From positions 31,705,879 through 31,769,878 of the forward strand of contig NC_065571.1 in the NCBI RefSeq assembly GCF_937616625.2: DNA of 64,000 bases, given 5' to 3'. Positions 37,122 to 48,625 of this stretch are shown one piece after another. Origin of the DNA: Mercurialis annua. Taxonomy: Eukaryota > Streptophyta > Magnoliopsida > Malpighiales > Euphorbiaceae. Under the pieces are notes generated by a model, which worked only from the letters and a program-made list of their open reading frames with translations, had not been told where the DNA came from and ran no database searches. Every line of letters starts with the position of its first letter. The first letter of the stretch is position 1. Made by a program: the position numbers and the translations under genes.

Positions 37122-38912
37122 GTATGTCGTCTTCTTTATTTTATGTTAAATTGGTGTTAATTATTGGGCAATGTTTTGAAATAAATTTTCAATTTTTTTA
37201 ATGTAATTAAGTTCTGTGGAACCTAAATTTGCCTGTGTATAGAGTTCTCATAATTTTAGATCGTCCTCAATTAAAAGAAACTATAATTAGGTTTAGTTAT
37301 GTGTTTCTGATCCCGAATTTTAATTGGTTTTAATTAGATTTTTAGAATTAGATATTGTGAGCTGGCATTAGTCACCGATTATTTTCTGTTTTATTTTTAT
37401 TTGTTTAATTTCTTCACTCACTCCATTATCAGCCGTTTTTTAGCATGTGTATAGAGTTCTCTTTAATTCTGCTACTGTGTAAATTACTTTAAGTTTCATC
37501 CATCTTCACTGGTCAACTATTGCATTTTAGTGAATAATAGGTTTTAGGTTAATGCTTTTTCGGCTAATATTATTATGTCAAATAATAACTTAATTTATTA
37601 TTATTAGTTTTGGTTTTAACAAATTAACTTGAAAAATTCAGGAAGATAACAGATATTTCTTTTCGATTATTTTTCTTTAATTATTTTATTACTGTGTTTA
37701 TATCATTTAAGTTGAGAAGTTCTGAAAATCTAAAATATGATTCACCAAAAAAAGATCATTCGTGGTGATTATAGGGTAACTGTGTTTATATCATTTAAGT
37801 TGAGAAGTTCTAAAAATCTAAAATATTTTTCACCAAAAATAGATCATTCGTGGTAATTTTAGGTTAATGTTTTGAAATAATTTTTTAATCTTTTTTAAGG
37901 AATAAGGTTCCCGTGGAACCTAAATTTTAATAATTAGAATTTTAGGATTAGATAGTGTGGGCTGCCGTCAGTGATTGATTATTTTTGGTTATATTTTTAT
38001 TTGTTTAATTTCTTCATCAGACGTTTTTTTTCTTCTACGTACTTCTGTTCTCTTTGATTTTGCAATTTGCTACTGTATAAATTACTTTTAAGTTTCATCC
38101 ATCTTCACTAGCCATAACAATAATCATAACAATGGTTTCAGGACTATTGCATTTTAGTGAATTCACTAGTTTTTAGGTTAATGCTTTTTCGACCAACCGA
38201 TTATTTTTGGTTATATTTTTATTTGTTTAATTTCTTCATCAGACGTTTTTTTGCTATGTACTTTTGTTCTCTTCAATTTTGCTACTGTATAAATTACTTT
38301 CAGTTTCATCATCTTCACTAGCCATAACAACAGGACTATTGCATTTTAGTAATACTAGTTTTTAGGTTAATGCTTTTTCGGCCAATATTATTATGTCAAA
38401 TAATAACTTGATTTATTATTATTAGTTTTGGTTAAACAAATTAACTTGAAAAAATCTAGAAGAAAAATTTTATGAGTTTTCAGCCAATTTTAAAATTAAT
38501 CTATAGAATATATATTTCTTTTTGATTGTTTTTCTTCAATAATTTTGTAGTTTGTCTATTTCATTTAAACTTAGAAGGTCTAAAAATCTGAAATTTAATT
38601 CACAAAAAAAAGATATTTTAATCTAAAATTTAAATCACGTGAAAATTTTACAACTTGGGTACCCTCTAGGATTGAAAAATAAGTTTAAATAGTTTCCCTA
38701 GGAATACAATCTCATTTTTTAATAGTATTTAGATACTGAAAATTCTCTATCATCAATTTTTATACATTTATTACAATATTTTTTATACATCTACTGTGGT
38801 ATTCTAAATTCTATTATATTTTTCATCATTTGTTCCATTTTGTTATTTTCTTTCCAATTGAATTAGTTATTTTTTTCCACCATTTATTTTGATTAGTTCT
38901 TTTCTTTTGCAG
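37122..38912 (+). other. CAT1: 5'UTR intron of CAT1
   Basis: Donor CCAG|GTATGT at 37121/37122 and acceptor TTTTCTTTTGCAG ending at 38912, 1791 bases, 17 bases before the start codon. The intron contains internal duplications: the block around CATTTTAGTGAATA-AGG-TTTTAGGTTAATGC recurs near 37520, 38150 and 38340, and TTTATATCATTTAAGTTGAG recurs near 37700 and 37780. Both intron ends have decayed relatives beside the pseudogene (59828-60600 and 61200-61450), which supports this gene model. Long 5'UTR introns in plants often raise expression. Confidence 0.75.
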
Positions 38913-38929
38913 GGTAAGCAACTAGGGCG

Positions 38930-40657
38930 ATGGCTAGTGATGGCAGTGGCCTTCAGAACAGAGGATGTGTCTGCAAAAAAGAAGATTTTTTGCCGAAAGA
39001 GTCATTCCAAAGCTGGAACTCCTATATTCATGCATTGTCTAACATAAAAACCCGGTTCAAGGATCGGGTTCTGGCACGATCACTAGATAATCTTGAGCTG
39101 CAGGAAGTGCGTGGCGAAAGCCATAATGAGATGAAAAAAACTCTGAATTGCTTGGATATTTTCTGGTTTGGGATTGGAGTTATAATGGGTGCAGGGGTAT
39201 TTGTACTTACTGGCGAAGCTGCTCGGAATGATGTCGGTCCTGCGGTTATACTTTCATACCTAATATCGGGCATAGCTGCATTGTTATCAGTGTTATGTTA
39301 CAACGAATTCGCGACGGAATTACCGGTAGCTGGAGGTTCATTTTCGTATCTTAGAGTGGAGCTGGGTGATTTTGTAGCTTTCATTGCTGTTGGGAACATT
39401 TTGTTTGAGTATATTATTTATGGTGCTGGCGTGGCTCGGTCTTGGACTTCGTATTTGGCTACCCTCTTTAACAATGAACCAAACACTTTCCGCATACACG
39501 CCCCATTTCTTGCAAATAATTATAACTATTTATATCCCATTGCTGTGATGAGTTCGATCTTTATTTGTATTGGAGCATGTTGGAGTATCAAAGTTTTATC
39601 AAGATTCAACTCAATTGCTACAATAGTCCACATGTTCATCTGGGCACTCATCATCATCGTCGGTCTTGCGAAGGCGAATACTGCCAATTTCACACCTTTC
39701 GCACCTTTTGGTATTCGCGGGATTCTGAAGGCACCATCTATGCTTTTCTTTGCATATATGGGATTTGATGGAGTAGCAACTTTAGGTGAGGAGATTAAAA
39801 ACCCGGGTCGAGATATTTCGTTAGGACTAATTGGCTCCATGTCGGTTATTGTGGTACTTTACTGCGTTCTTACAGCAAAGTTAAGCTTAATGCAAACTTA
39901 CACTCATATTGATGTTGATGCGCCATTCACAGTGGCATTTCAAGCTACGGGTATGAATTGGGCGAAATATATCGTTGGATTGGGTGCGTTGAAAGGGATG
40001 ACAACAGTTTTGCTAACTAATGTGCTCGGACAATCTCGATATTTCACTCATATCGGCAGAACCCACATGGCCCCGCCTATACTTGCTTCCGTCAATAAAA
40101 GAACTGGAACCCCGTTGATTGCCACAGTTTGCATGACTGTAGCAAATTGTATTGTTGCTTTCTTCACAAGCCTTGATGTTTTGGAAAACCTCTTGTCTAT
40201 CTCCACCCTTTTCATATTTTCTCTTGTGGCTCTTGCATTGCTGGTGAGACGATACTATGTGACTAATGAGACATTAAATGTTTACAAAAAGAAGCTTATT
40301 GGATTGTTGGGGTTAATCGTACCATCCTCAATTGCCTGCGCTGTTTACTGGGCAGTCTCAAATGGCTGGATTGGTTATGTAATAACCGTGCCGATTTGGT
40401 TTTTCTCCACATTAGCACTACAGCTGACACTGAATCAAGCAAGAAAGCCTAAATTGTGGGGAGTACCATTGGTGCCATGGCTGCCATCTGCTTCGATTGC
40501 TCTAAATGTTTTTATTATGGGATCCATCGACGGGGCATCATTCATTAGATTTTCCATCTGGACAGGGGTATTGCTTGTCTATTATTTTGTTGTGGAACTG
40601 CATGCTTCTTATGATGCAGCAAAGAAATTGCAAGTAGAAGCAGCTGGCAACATTTAG
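38930..40657 (+). CDS. CAT1: Cationic amino acid transporter, CAT1-type (APC superfamily)
   Basis: A 575-residue integral membrane permease for arginine, lysine and related amino acids, expected to act as a proton-coupled importer, usually at the plasma membrane. The N-terminal tail (1-70) has GCVCKKEDFLPKESFQSW, characteristic of the plant CAT1/CAT5/CAT8 group and closest to CAT1 as I recall it. The core follows: EMKKTL (67-72), then the first membrane helix with GVIMGAGVFVLTG (83-95), the segment that lines the substrate site in APC permeases. Next come ELPVAGGSFSYLRVELGDF (130-148), ARSWTSYLATLF, GEEIKNPGRDI and GALKGMTTVLL. The C-terminal domain (about 505-560) has KLWGVPLVPWLPSASIALN. 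About 14 membrane helices are expected. Length fits the family (about 570-600). The start codon follows the intron acceptor by 17 bases. The reading frame is uninterrupted and intact. Confidence 0.95.
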   Translation: MASDGSGLQNRGCVCKKEDFLPKESFQSWNSYIHALSNIKTRFKDRVLARSLDNLELQEVRGESHNEMKKTLNCLDIFWFGIGVIMGAGVFVLTGEAARNDVGPAVILSYLISGIAALLSVLCYNEFATELPVAGGSFSYLRVELGDFVAFIAVGNILFEYIIYGAGVARSWTSYLATLFNNEPNTFRIHAPFLANNYNYLYPIAVMSSIFICIGACWSIKVLSRFNSIATIVHMFIWALIIIVGLAKANTANFTPFAPFGIRGILKAPSMLFFAYMGFDGVATLGEEIKNPGRDISLGLIGSMSVIVVLYCVLTAKLSLMQTYTHIDVDAPFTVAFQATGMNWAKYIVGLGALKGMTTVLLTNVLGQSRYFTHIGRTHMAPPILASVNKRTGTPLIATVCMTVANCIVAFFTSLDVLENLLSISTLFIFSLVALALLVRRYYVTNETLNVYKKKLIGLLGLIVPSSIACAVYWAVSNGWIGYVITVPIWFFSTLALQLTLNQARKPKLWGVPLVPWLPSASIALNVFIMGSIDGASFIRFSIWTGVLLVYYFVVELHASYDAAKKLQVEAAGNI

Positions 40658-42024
40658 GGAAGTTTTCTTCAGTGTTTTTGGGTATAATTTTGGGATAATT
40701 ATTAATTTGATGTATGAACTTGTTCAAAGTGACAATTTAATGTTTGTTTTCAATTTGGTGTTTAAATCGGCTAAATATGACCAAGAAGTGGTTTTATTAG
40801 GTCATCTTTAGATTGTTCGTTATAAGATTAATGGACTTAAAGCAAAGGGTCAGTTTATTCCTGTAAGTTTATGTTTAATAACAAAAAATACAAACATAAA
40901 TATTGTAACGAAAAACTCCAAAATCTTATGTGATTGTATTATTTAACTCTATATTCTACCTGAGCATGGCGTCGGATCATTCACAAGGACGGTACATCCT
41001 GCAGATGTCTGGAAAGAACATCCATATTCAAGAAAAAAAAGTTCATATCCAATTTCATTGACATAAAAAAAAATGCAAGAATTCAATTCAACTGAATCTA
41101 AAATGGTGAATGAGAGGGAAAAGCCATAGTTTACCAGAATCAAAAACTTCCATAAAAAAGTAATTTTAAATAATTTAATCAGAAAACAAGTGAGACGAAA
41201 ATCGAATTTTTGCAAAAGATTTATTCCAAACAAAATTGAAACCATCAAACTAAACTCATAGCCGGTCAATCAGAAAATGGACTCTTGTCCTGTTAAAAGT
41301 AAACAGCAAGTGAAACTATGCAAAGTTCAAAAAGAAACTTACATGGATTGGAAGGGATAAGTTGGCAATTTAACTATCACTTAAATAACCAACAAATGAG
41401 AAGTCACTTGGAAATAATACTTTTAGCACGATTTTTCTCAAATTTTGTAATAAAAAAACCGACTTTGATCAAAAACTATATTAAAAAAAGCAGCAAATTC
41501 CTTGCATGCACTTGCCTTGCATGATAAGAATACTACCAAATGTAAAAACCTGGACAGATGTTGTTATAAAGACTATTTTCAGAGCTCTGTGTTCTTTTTT
41601 ATCAAAATTTGGAGTCAAGAAATCAGGAAACGCACCCGAGCTTCTCAACTAGATTGGCACCCTTATAGCGTTACTACTTACTAGAATTTATGTTGCTCGA
41701 TTATCAATGAGACAAGTGTGTTGCCAATATTTATATAGGTCATTTGTCATGAATCCAAAACATTAACAACCTCTTTTAAAAATAGAGTAAGCTATGGTAC
41801 CTCTCCGTCACAGTCGCGTTGGTTAACAAATGTGAAGTAAGAAATTGTCACATAATCATCTAAAACTGAAGTAAAAACTTTGGTCATTTATTAGGACAAA
41901 CACAGCATAGCATCATAACTATCGATTCCATCTGATCCCCATTCTACTTATCACTTTATGTAAAACACAAAATCTTTCGGAACATTAAGGCACCACTATA
42001 GATTTCATACTAAAGAAGCAAAAC
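40658..42024 (+). other. CAT1 3'UTR and intergenic DNA
   Basis: The first 130 bases or so align with the 3' flank of the CAT1 pseudogene (53379-53510), so they are probably 3'UTR. No canonical AATAAA signal stands out. The remainder holds only short spurious frames. Confidence 0.5.
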
Positions 42025-42038
42025 AAGGTTGACTACAC

Positions 42039-42099
42039 TACCCCAAAAGGGTGGTCGGGCTCTGTCGGGGTTCCCTCGTGACCAAAAAAAGAAAAACTA
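42039..42099 (+). mobile_element. Short SINE-like retroposon, 5'-truncated
   Basis: 61 bases with a GC-rich body (GGGTGGTCGGGCTCTGTCGG, then GGTTCCCTCGTGACC) and an A-rich tail. It is flanked by an exact 14-bp duplication AAGGTTGACTACAC at 42025-42038 and 42100-42113. A 14-bp duplication plus an A-rich tail indicates LINE-mediated insertion. No tRNA-like promoter remains, so it is a truncated 3' end. Confidence 0.8.
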
Positions 42100-42113
42100 A
42101 AGGTTGACTACAC

Positions 42114-43631
42114 AAAATGAGAAATAATAAACAGCACAAGGAAGCCCCTTAGTGACCTCTAACCAGATTAAATGATAATTTACACATGCTAATTTGTATA
42201 ATTATGTCTACTCCTGTAGCCTAAAGTAATTTTAAAAATTAATGAAATGGAAAAAAATAGAAAAATATAAGCATAACAACTTCTCCTGCAATGCCAATTC
42301 ATTTATTTGAATCATATCATTTATATATTCAAAAAGATAGAAAACCACTTAAATCCAATAATAATGTAACATGTTCAATTATGATAGTTATCGAGAAATT
42401 TTAATTGGCACTAATTTAGTTTTTCAATTTGTTCAAAGAATAAACACATTTAGGATAGTATTTGCTATAAAAATATTAAAATCGCTAAAGATGTTATAGA
42501 AATTTAAAACATGACTAATTGTAAGCTATCTATATCTCCATTTGTCTCAATCTAATTCATACAATTCTCTATGCATATTGTTTAAGGTAAGTCAATAGAT
42601 GCAAAGTTATCTAATAAACAAAAATATTTGCAAAATCTAACTTCCAAACTTAATATTTTTAGTCGTACGTCAAGAATTTTGAATCTTTACTTTTTTACTA
42701 TACAGTTTCAAACGATTTCAAATGGTTTCTAAAAAATACAAATTGAAAATGTTTTATAAACTGTTTCCAAAACAGTTTTTAATGGGGTTTTAAACGGTTT
42801 TTAAAAAAATTAATACCATTTTAAAAAAAAAGTTTCTAATACAATTTCAAAAGGTTTTAAAAGGTTTCCAACAGTTTCTAAAAAAAATGGAGTATTTTTA
42901 TAAATTTTTAGAGTAAAAAAATAAATTTTCAAAAAAAGAGTAGAAAAATAAATTTAAAATCCGGAGTATTTTTAGCAAATATCTTTGAAAAAAAATCTTT
43001 TATAAATAACCTTAATTTTATTTTCATACCCTTTTTTCATAGTAAATACATCATTTGTTTCTTAAAAAAAGTTAATTTCTCAAAAGATATTAATGGAAGA
43101 GAGTGAAAGGAAAAATATTCTATAAATGAAAGTTGTAAAATATATTAGGACATCTATTTTTTTATCAAATATATCGAGACAGGGGGAATATTAAGCAGCA
43201 CAGAAACGAAAAAATAGAACATGTAGAGAATTACTTAATAAACATTTAAAATTATGTCAATATTTTTTAATTAAGATTATACCCCTCCTTCCCAAATTGA
43301 TAGACTTGTTTTTATTATGAATGTCTCAAATTATAGAATAATTTCCATCTTTTGAAGTTGATTAACTAGATAAACATTTAAGATATCAGTCACGTGCAAC
43401 TGATATCTTCGGTTCTTCGCAGGTCAGTGGGTTTCATTTGAATGATTAGAACAACTGAAGAATATTGGATTGATATAATGAGCAAATCTTTAATGATTAT
43501 AACTTTTCCTGTAGTTAAGCAAATCCTTCATATTACGTTCCTTTTTCAATGTACGTAGTTCATTAATATTTACTTCAGACATGCAATTACTTGCTTAATA
43601 TTTACTTAAAACATGCATGGAGTAATAGGTT
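42114..43631. other. Intergenic AT-rich DNA
   Basis: No gene seen. The part at 42700-42900 is a degenerate short repeat of AAACNGTTTT-like blocks. A hairpin AAGATATCAGT / ACTGATATCTT with CACGTGCA as loop lies at 43380-43409. Confidence 0.55.
43380..43409. repeat. Perfect 11-bp hairpin with a G-box loop
   Basis: Stem AAGATATCAGT / ACTGATATCTT. The loop contains CACGTG. Nothing else nearby suggests a microRNA or a transposon end. Confidence 0.75.
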
Positions 43632-43687
43632 TATTTTATTTTATTTGTTTTTTTTATTAGAATCAATATGATACTTTATTAATAATC

Positions 43688-44135
43688 CAAAGCAATTATA
43701 TTTGTGAGAAATTCAGATAAGTGACAGAACCACTCCTGATGACCTGAAATGGAACGGGCATTTTGCGCTAACAAGTGCGAAGCCTGATTCGCAGATCGTC
43801 TCACGAACAAAAAAACAACGTTACTAAACTGCTTCGCAATCACCAACAACGGGATCCATATCCGCCAAACTTGGATTCCTAATCTCCAGAACTAACTCCA
43901 TCGCGTCAAACTCAATGACTAAGTTGCTGCAATCCTTTAGCCAACTTAGCACTTCTCTGACCCCGACTGCTTCCGCCAACCTTGGGGAAATGTTGCCAAA
44001 AAATCTGGAAGTTCTAGCTTGAACTATGGCACCAGATTCATCCCTAACGACAATCCCAATACCATACCCTCTACCACCGGAAAAGATTGCAGCGTCGAGT
44101 TTGTTTTCAACCATCCATGCTTGGGAGGAAACCAC
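43688..44135 (-). pseudogene. LINE ORF2 RNase H domain, frameshifted
   Basis: After a one-base deletion near 44095-44101 the frame reads LDAAIFSGGRGYGIGIVVRD, then SPRLAEAVGVREVLSWLKD and FDAMELV, as in the RVT_3 / plant RNase H domain. A second shift near 43830 is needed to reach RRSANQASHLLAQN, the usual C-terminal motif with a conserved His. The domain ends near 43688, just before the A-rich tail. Confidence 0.85.
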
Positions 44136-45316
44136 CTGATACTACCATCACCTTCTAAAAGGTCAGCCGACCTCAACTGCACCTGAGAAAAATGAGCAAC
44201 CTTCCACGCCATTAACTGAGAACTAGCTGCTGCTAAGATACTCTCCACTGTACCCGGTTTATTTTTCCAAACAACATTATTCCTATTCTGCCCTAAGTTC
44301 CAGCAAATTAAAGCTATTAAATTCTTCTCATCCTCTCCCGAAAAAGACAGCCACCTCAATATCCATTCTTGCACTGACCCATCTTCTTCCAGACGCGGGA
44401 TTTTTACCATTCTCCAACAAGTTGCTGCCAACGGACAGAAATATGACAAATGCATTGCATTATCAATACCTACTGAACAAACTGAGCATTGGTCAAAAAC
44501 AAAAACTTTCCTGCCGGCCAACGCTTCCGCCGTAGGGAGAAAGCCTTTACACAAGCGCCACAGGAAATTACAAACTTGTAACGGGATTGATAATTTCCAG
44601 ATCTTGCTCCACAAAATATCGGGCTGATAGTTCTCCTCTCCACAAATTTCTCGATAACAACTCTTTACTGTAAACATCCCTTTTGAGTCGTACTTCCAAA
44701 ACCAGCTATCTTCCACACCTCTGATACTAATAGGAATACCTAGGATCTGATCAACATCTCCACTATCAAACACATCCATAACAAGTCCTACATCCCATTC
44801 TTTCCCATCCATCACAAAGAGATTGTCAACTCTTGCATTGCTAAGGCTCTCTGGCATAGGCGTTGTAATGAGGCCACTCTCTTCTCGTGTAACCCAAGGG
44901 CTACCCCATATAGTCGTCTTCTTCCCGTTACCGATTCTCACTCCGGCTCCCTTACGCATAACCGGTTGAGTTTTGAAAATGCTCCTCCAAACATAGCTTG
45001 GGTTTGACCCCAACTTTTCTTCAGGAAAATTTGGATTAGGAAAATATTTTGCCTTAAACACTTTAACCATTAAATTCACTTCCACATTGATAAGGCGCCA
45101 AGCTTGACGGGCTAGCATAGCGATATTAAATTCTCGAAATTTTTTGAAACCCATACCTCCAAATTTCTTAGGCAAACAAAGCTTATCCCAACTCGCCCAA
45201 CTAATGCCCTTCTTTTTCATTTGATCTCTACCCCACCAAAACGAGTTTAACATTCTTTCTAACTCCTCACAAAGCCGAAGAGGGATCAAAAAGACGTTCA
45301 TAACGTAATTAGGCAT
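44024..45316 (-). pseudogene. LINE ORF2, reverse transcriptase thumb and zf-RVT region
   Basis: An open stretch of 430 codons starting just after an in-frame TAA. It reads PNYVMNVFLIPLRLCEELER, then SFWWG, LCLPKKFGGMGFKKFREFN, RQAWRL and AKYFPNPNF, all typical of plant LINE ORF2 downstream of the polymerase. It then has the zf-RVT region with WKLSIPLQVCNFLWRLCKGF, LPTAEAL and CSVCS...HLSYFCP. It runs out of frame at the start of RNase H (about 44100). Confidence 0.9.
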
Positions 45317-46465
45317 TTATTGAGCTACCGTTTTAATCAACACTTCCTTACCCCCTATAGACAAAAACTTCGAATTCCACCCCCGCACCTTGTTCCACAC
45401 TCTATCTTTTATAAAACCGAAGATAGCCGATTTGTTTCATCCCACCAATGATGGGAGACCCAAATATTTCCCACTATTGCTCACTTCCTCCACACCCATA
45501 ACCGAAGTAACAATCTCTTTGTCCTCTAACGAAACATTTGCACTGAATGTAATGTTTGATTTTTGGACGTTAACCTCTTGGCCTGACAGATTTTCGTACT
45601 CGTCTAGAACACCCTTTACTACGTTCATCTCTTCCAAAGTGGCATGGAAGAAAAGAAAGCAGTTGTTCGCGAAGAAAAGGTGACTGATGGACGGGGCTCC
45701 TCTAAACACTGTCACCCCATGAATTCTCCCCCGAGCCTCCTCTTGAGCTAGTAAAAGGCTTAATCCCTCTGCACAAATGATAAAAATGTACGGTGATAGC
45801 GGATCACCCTGTCTCAGTCCGCTACTCGGGATAATCGGCTCCATGCTCCTACACTCTCCAATACGCATGTATTTTACAGAGGACAAACAATACATAATCA
45901 AATTAATCCATTTGGCACAAAAACCCAACCTCTGAAGCATCACTTTTACAAAATACCACCTAACCTTATCATACGCCTTGCTCACATCGATTTTGAGAGC
46001 TGCCATATCCATTTTCCCCCTCCGTTTGCATCTCAAATAATGACCTATCTCATAAGCAATAAGAAAATTATCAGTAATCAGTCTGTTTTCCACAAACGCA
46101 CTCTGATTCTCAGCTATAATCTTGGGCATCATTTTCTTCATCCTGTTTGCCATTACCTTAGAAATGATTTTGTATGCCACATTACATAATGAAATTGGTC
46201 TAAGGTCTGTAACATATCCTGGCTTGTTCGTTTTGGGAATCAAAACTAGTGCTGTATCATTTAAGCCTTCTTTAAACACCCCTTTAACAGAAAAACTACT
46301 TGCACAATTTAATTAAATCACCACCAACAACACTCCAATAAGATTTAAAAAATGCAGGATTAAAACCATCGGGCCCTGGGGACTTATCATTTTGCATACA
46401 AAAAGCCGCCTTTCAAACCTCTAAATCCGAAATAGGACTTAAGAGAAAATCATCATCAACACTAG
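45317..46465 (-). pseudogene. LINE ORF2 reverse transcriptase, catalytically dead
   Basis: Contains DKSPGPDGFNPAFFKSYW (about 46335-46400, followed by several stops). The open block 45437-46279 holds ALVLIPKTNKP, LRPISLCNVAYKIISKVMAN, QSAFVENRLITDN, KIDVSKAYDKVRW and GLRQGDPLSPYIFI. The catalytic site reads HLFFANNC (AACAAC at 45662-45667) where active enzymes have FADD. Both metal-binding Asp codons have become Asn by G-to-A change. A TGA at about 45437 interrupts GLPSL.G, and a TAA lies near 45317. This copy cannot reverse transcribe. Confidence 0.92.
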
Positions 46466-47461
46466 TCACACGAGAAGATCATGAAACTCCCCAACCAGCC
46501 TACTGTACTCTTCATAGCCCACTGCATCAGTTCTCCTTTGAAACGAACTCAGCTTCCTCCGCATTTTCCCTGCTCGAGCTTTAAAATTTGGCCGTTTTTC
46601 TCCAGCCCAACCTTTCAATTCTTCTTCTGTAACCTTAAGTTTTTCAAAAAAATCAGCAGCGATATTATTTCTCCAAGCAGCATCAATGACCTCTACACAC
46701 TCCTTCTTTTCCAACCAGACGTTACTGAACCTTAATTGCTTTTGTACCGGACCCTCAACTACACGGTTTAAGACAAGCAATATAGGCAAGTGATCTGAAG
46801 TTGTCACTTCCTGATTGATAACCCCCGCCTCTGAAAACAGATCCATCCACTAATCCGAGCAAAGTGCTCGGTCTAGCCTTTCCTCAACTCTGCCCGCTTC
46901 ACTACGACCACGAGACCAAGTATACTGATATCCTGGAAACCCAATATCCTTCAACCCACAACTTAAGACTGTCTCACGAAACCCATCAATAAGCCAGTTG
47001 GGATGAACAGCTCCACCATGTTTTTCTTCTACTAACAGAATATCATTGAAATCCCCTATGACACACCAAGGAAGAGAGCTACAATCACGTAGATTCTGAA
47101 TGAGACTCCAAGATTCCCTCCTCCTACTTCTTTCAGGACAACCGTAGAATCCAGTAAGCCTCAAAATCTTCCCATCGATCGACTTAACTTGAAGGTCGAT
47201 ATAATTACTGCAAGTGTCTAGTACAATAACTTCGACTTCATTCTTCCAAAAGAACGACAACCCTCCTCTTTTACCCACACTGTCGACAGAAAAAGAGTAA
47301 TCATACCCCATAGCATTTTTTAAAACTTCTATTCGAACTCCAGACACCATAGTTTCACACAAGAAAATAAAAGAAGGCCCGAGCCTTCTAGCCATATCTC
47401 GAAGGAACCGAATTGCACGAGGACTGGCCATTCCTCTGCAGTTCCAACCCAAGAAAATCAT
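46466..47461 (-). pseudogene. LINE ORF2 apurinic-type endonuclease, one in-frame stop
   Basis: Exo/endo/phosphatase-fold endonuclease that nicks target DNA. The first part (46850-47461) starts FLGWNCRGMASPRAIRFL, then LCETM, TGFYGCP, WCVIGDFNDIL and RVEERLDRALCSD. A TAG at 46850-46852 interrupts it, and the same frame continues WMDLFSEAG to TSDHLPILLV (46466-46846), the conserved SDH motif. Apart from the stop the domain looks complete. Confidence 0.9.
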
Positions 47462-47569
47462 TGTGATGGGCCGACCTTATTAATAAGGCCCGCCGGACTG
47501 TAACTGATTGGATCAATAATCATTTTTGATTCATGAAAATTTGACCCAGTATTTTTACTCCCTCCAAAT

Positions 47570-48625
47570 CTATTCTTTTCCTTTATACTCCAACTTCACC
47601 TCATCAACCGCCTCACTCAACAAGCTGACTTTGTTATGTTTTAAAATAGTATGACTAGATCTTCTATCTCCTCCAACCAAAAAATCAGCTGAATTACCAG
47701 CCCCAGCCCCCTTATCACCTCGCTTACCATTTTTAAATTCAACAACCGATTTTGAATTTGCAAGAGTAAGATTCTCCTCCAATCCCTCATTCAAATTTGT
47801 CACGTCATCGTCTTCTTCGTCGCCATTAACTTTGGTCGACCCAGTATTCCTTAGCCACTTTCCTTCCACCTTGACTGGAAATTTCTTCACATTGTATCTC
47901 ATATCCGAATCATATGGTAACATCTCCTTCGGGATCAGATTGTCGAAATATTTAGAACAGAATATCTCGGAATGGCCCATGATACCACAGTAAAAACAAA
48001 ACATTGGAATCCTCTCAAATTGGAAATTAATCCAACTCCAAGAAGCATCACTTCTTTTTAGCCTCATCCTTCTCTTTAAGGGCTTACGAACATCAATACT
48101 AACCCTGATACGCATCGAACTACCTTCTCTTGGCTTAATTGAACGACTATCGTGGCGTACAAACTGCCCTAAGAAATTACCGACTTCAACACCGAGCCTC
48201 ATAGAGACCAGCCCTAGTGGAATATCCAAAACATGCACCCAAAACTCAGCATTCCATAGCTTAACCTCCTCCACCACTTCCCCAATCACCATTTGGCGAC
48301 AAATAAATAAGTGAAACTCAAACGTCCATGGCCCGTCATCCAGGACTCTCCTCATATCTATCTCATGAAAAAATTGAAAAAGAAACAAATTAGGAGCAGC
48401 CTCTGTAATACAAACACCTCTAACCGGCTTCCAGATGGGTGGTAAAACTCTTTTCACCGCCGCACAATTCACCGCTTTCTCCGTCAAGAACCTCCCCACA
48501 AGACACCACTTAAAATCCTCATTGCTTTCTGTATCAACCACTCCTGAGATATCAATACCCCCTTCCTTCTCCTCGCCAATAGGTAACCGAGACTCATAAT
48601 CCACAACACCATGAAGCTCAGCCAT
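47570..48625 (-). CDS. LINE ORF1 protein (DUF4283 with CCHC zinc knuckle)
   Basis: 351 residues, open throughout. Residues about 35-190 form the DUF4283 region common to plant LINE ORF1 and related gag-like proteins (KWCLVGRFLTEKAVN, DDGPWTFEFHLF, EFWVHVLDIPLGL). The zinc knuckle CFYCGIMGHSEIFC has C210, C213, H218 and C223 (C-x2-C-x4-H-x4-C). The tail is acidic then basic. It should bind the element's RNA. The gap to the endonuclease start is about 110 bases. It is the only LINE part still intact. Confidence 0.88.
   Translation of the reverse strand: MAELHGVVDYESRLPIGEEKEGGIDISGVVDTESNEDFKWCLVGRFLTEKAVNCAAVKRVLPPIWKPVRGVCITEAAPNLFLFQFFHEIDMRRVLDDGPWTFEFHLFICRQMVIGEVVEEVKLWNAEFWVHVLDIPLGLVSMRLGVEVGNFLGQFVRHDSRSIKPREGSSMRIRVSIDVRKPLKRRMRLKRSDASWSWINFQFERIPMFCFYCGIMGHSEIFCSKYFDNLIPKEMLPYDSDMRYNVKKFPVKVEGKWLRNTGSTKVNGDEEDDDVTNLNEGLEENLTLANSKSVVEFKNGKRGDKGAGAGNSADFLVGGDRRSSHTILKHNKVSLLSEAVDEVKLEYKGKE

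Noticed and set aside
39526..39840. Reverse-strand frame of 104 codons inside CAT1
   Set aside because: Shadow of the real CAT1 frame, with no homology signal of its own.
40949..41269. 106-codon reverse frame downstream of CAT1
   Set aside because: Low-complexity hydrophobic peptide in AT-rich DNA without recognisable motif.
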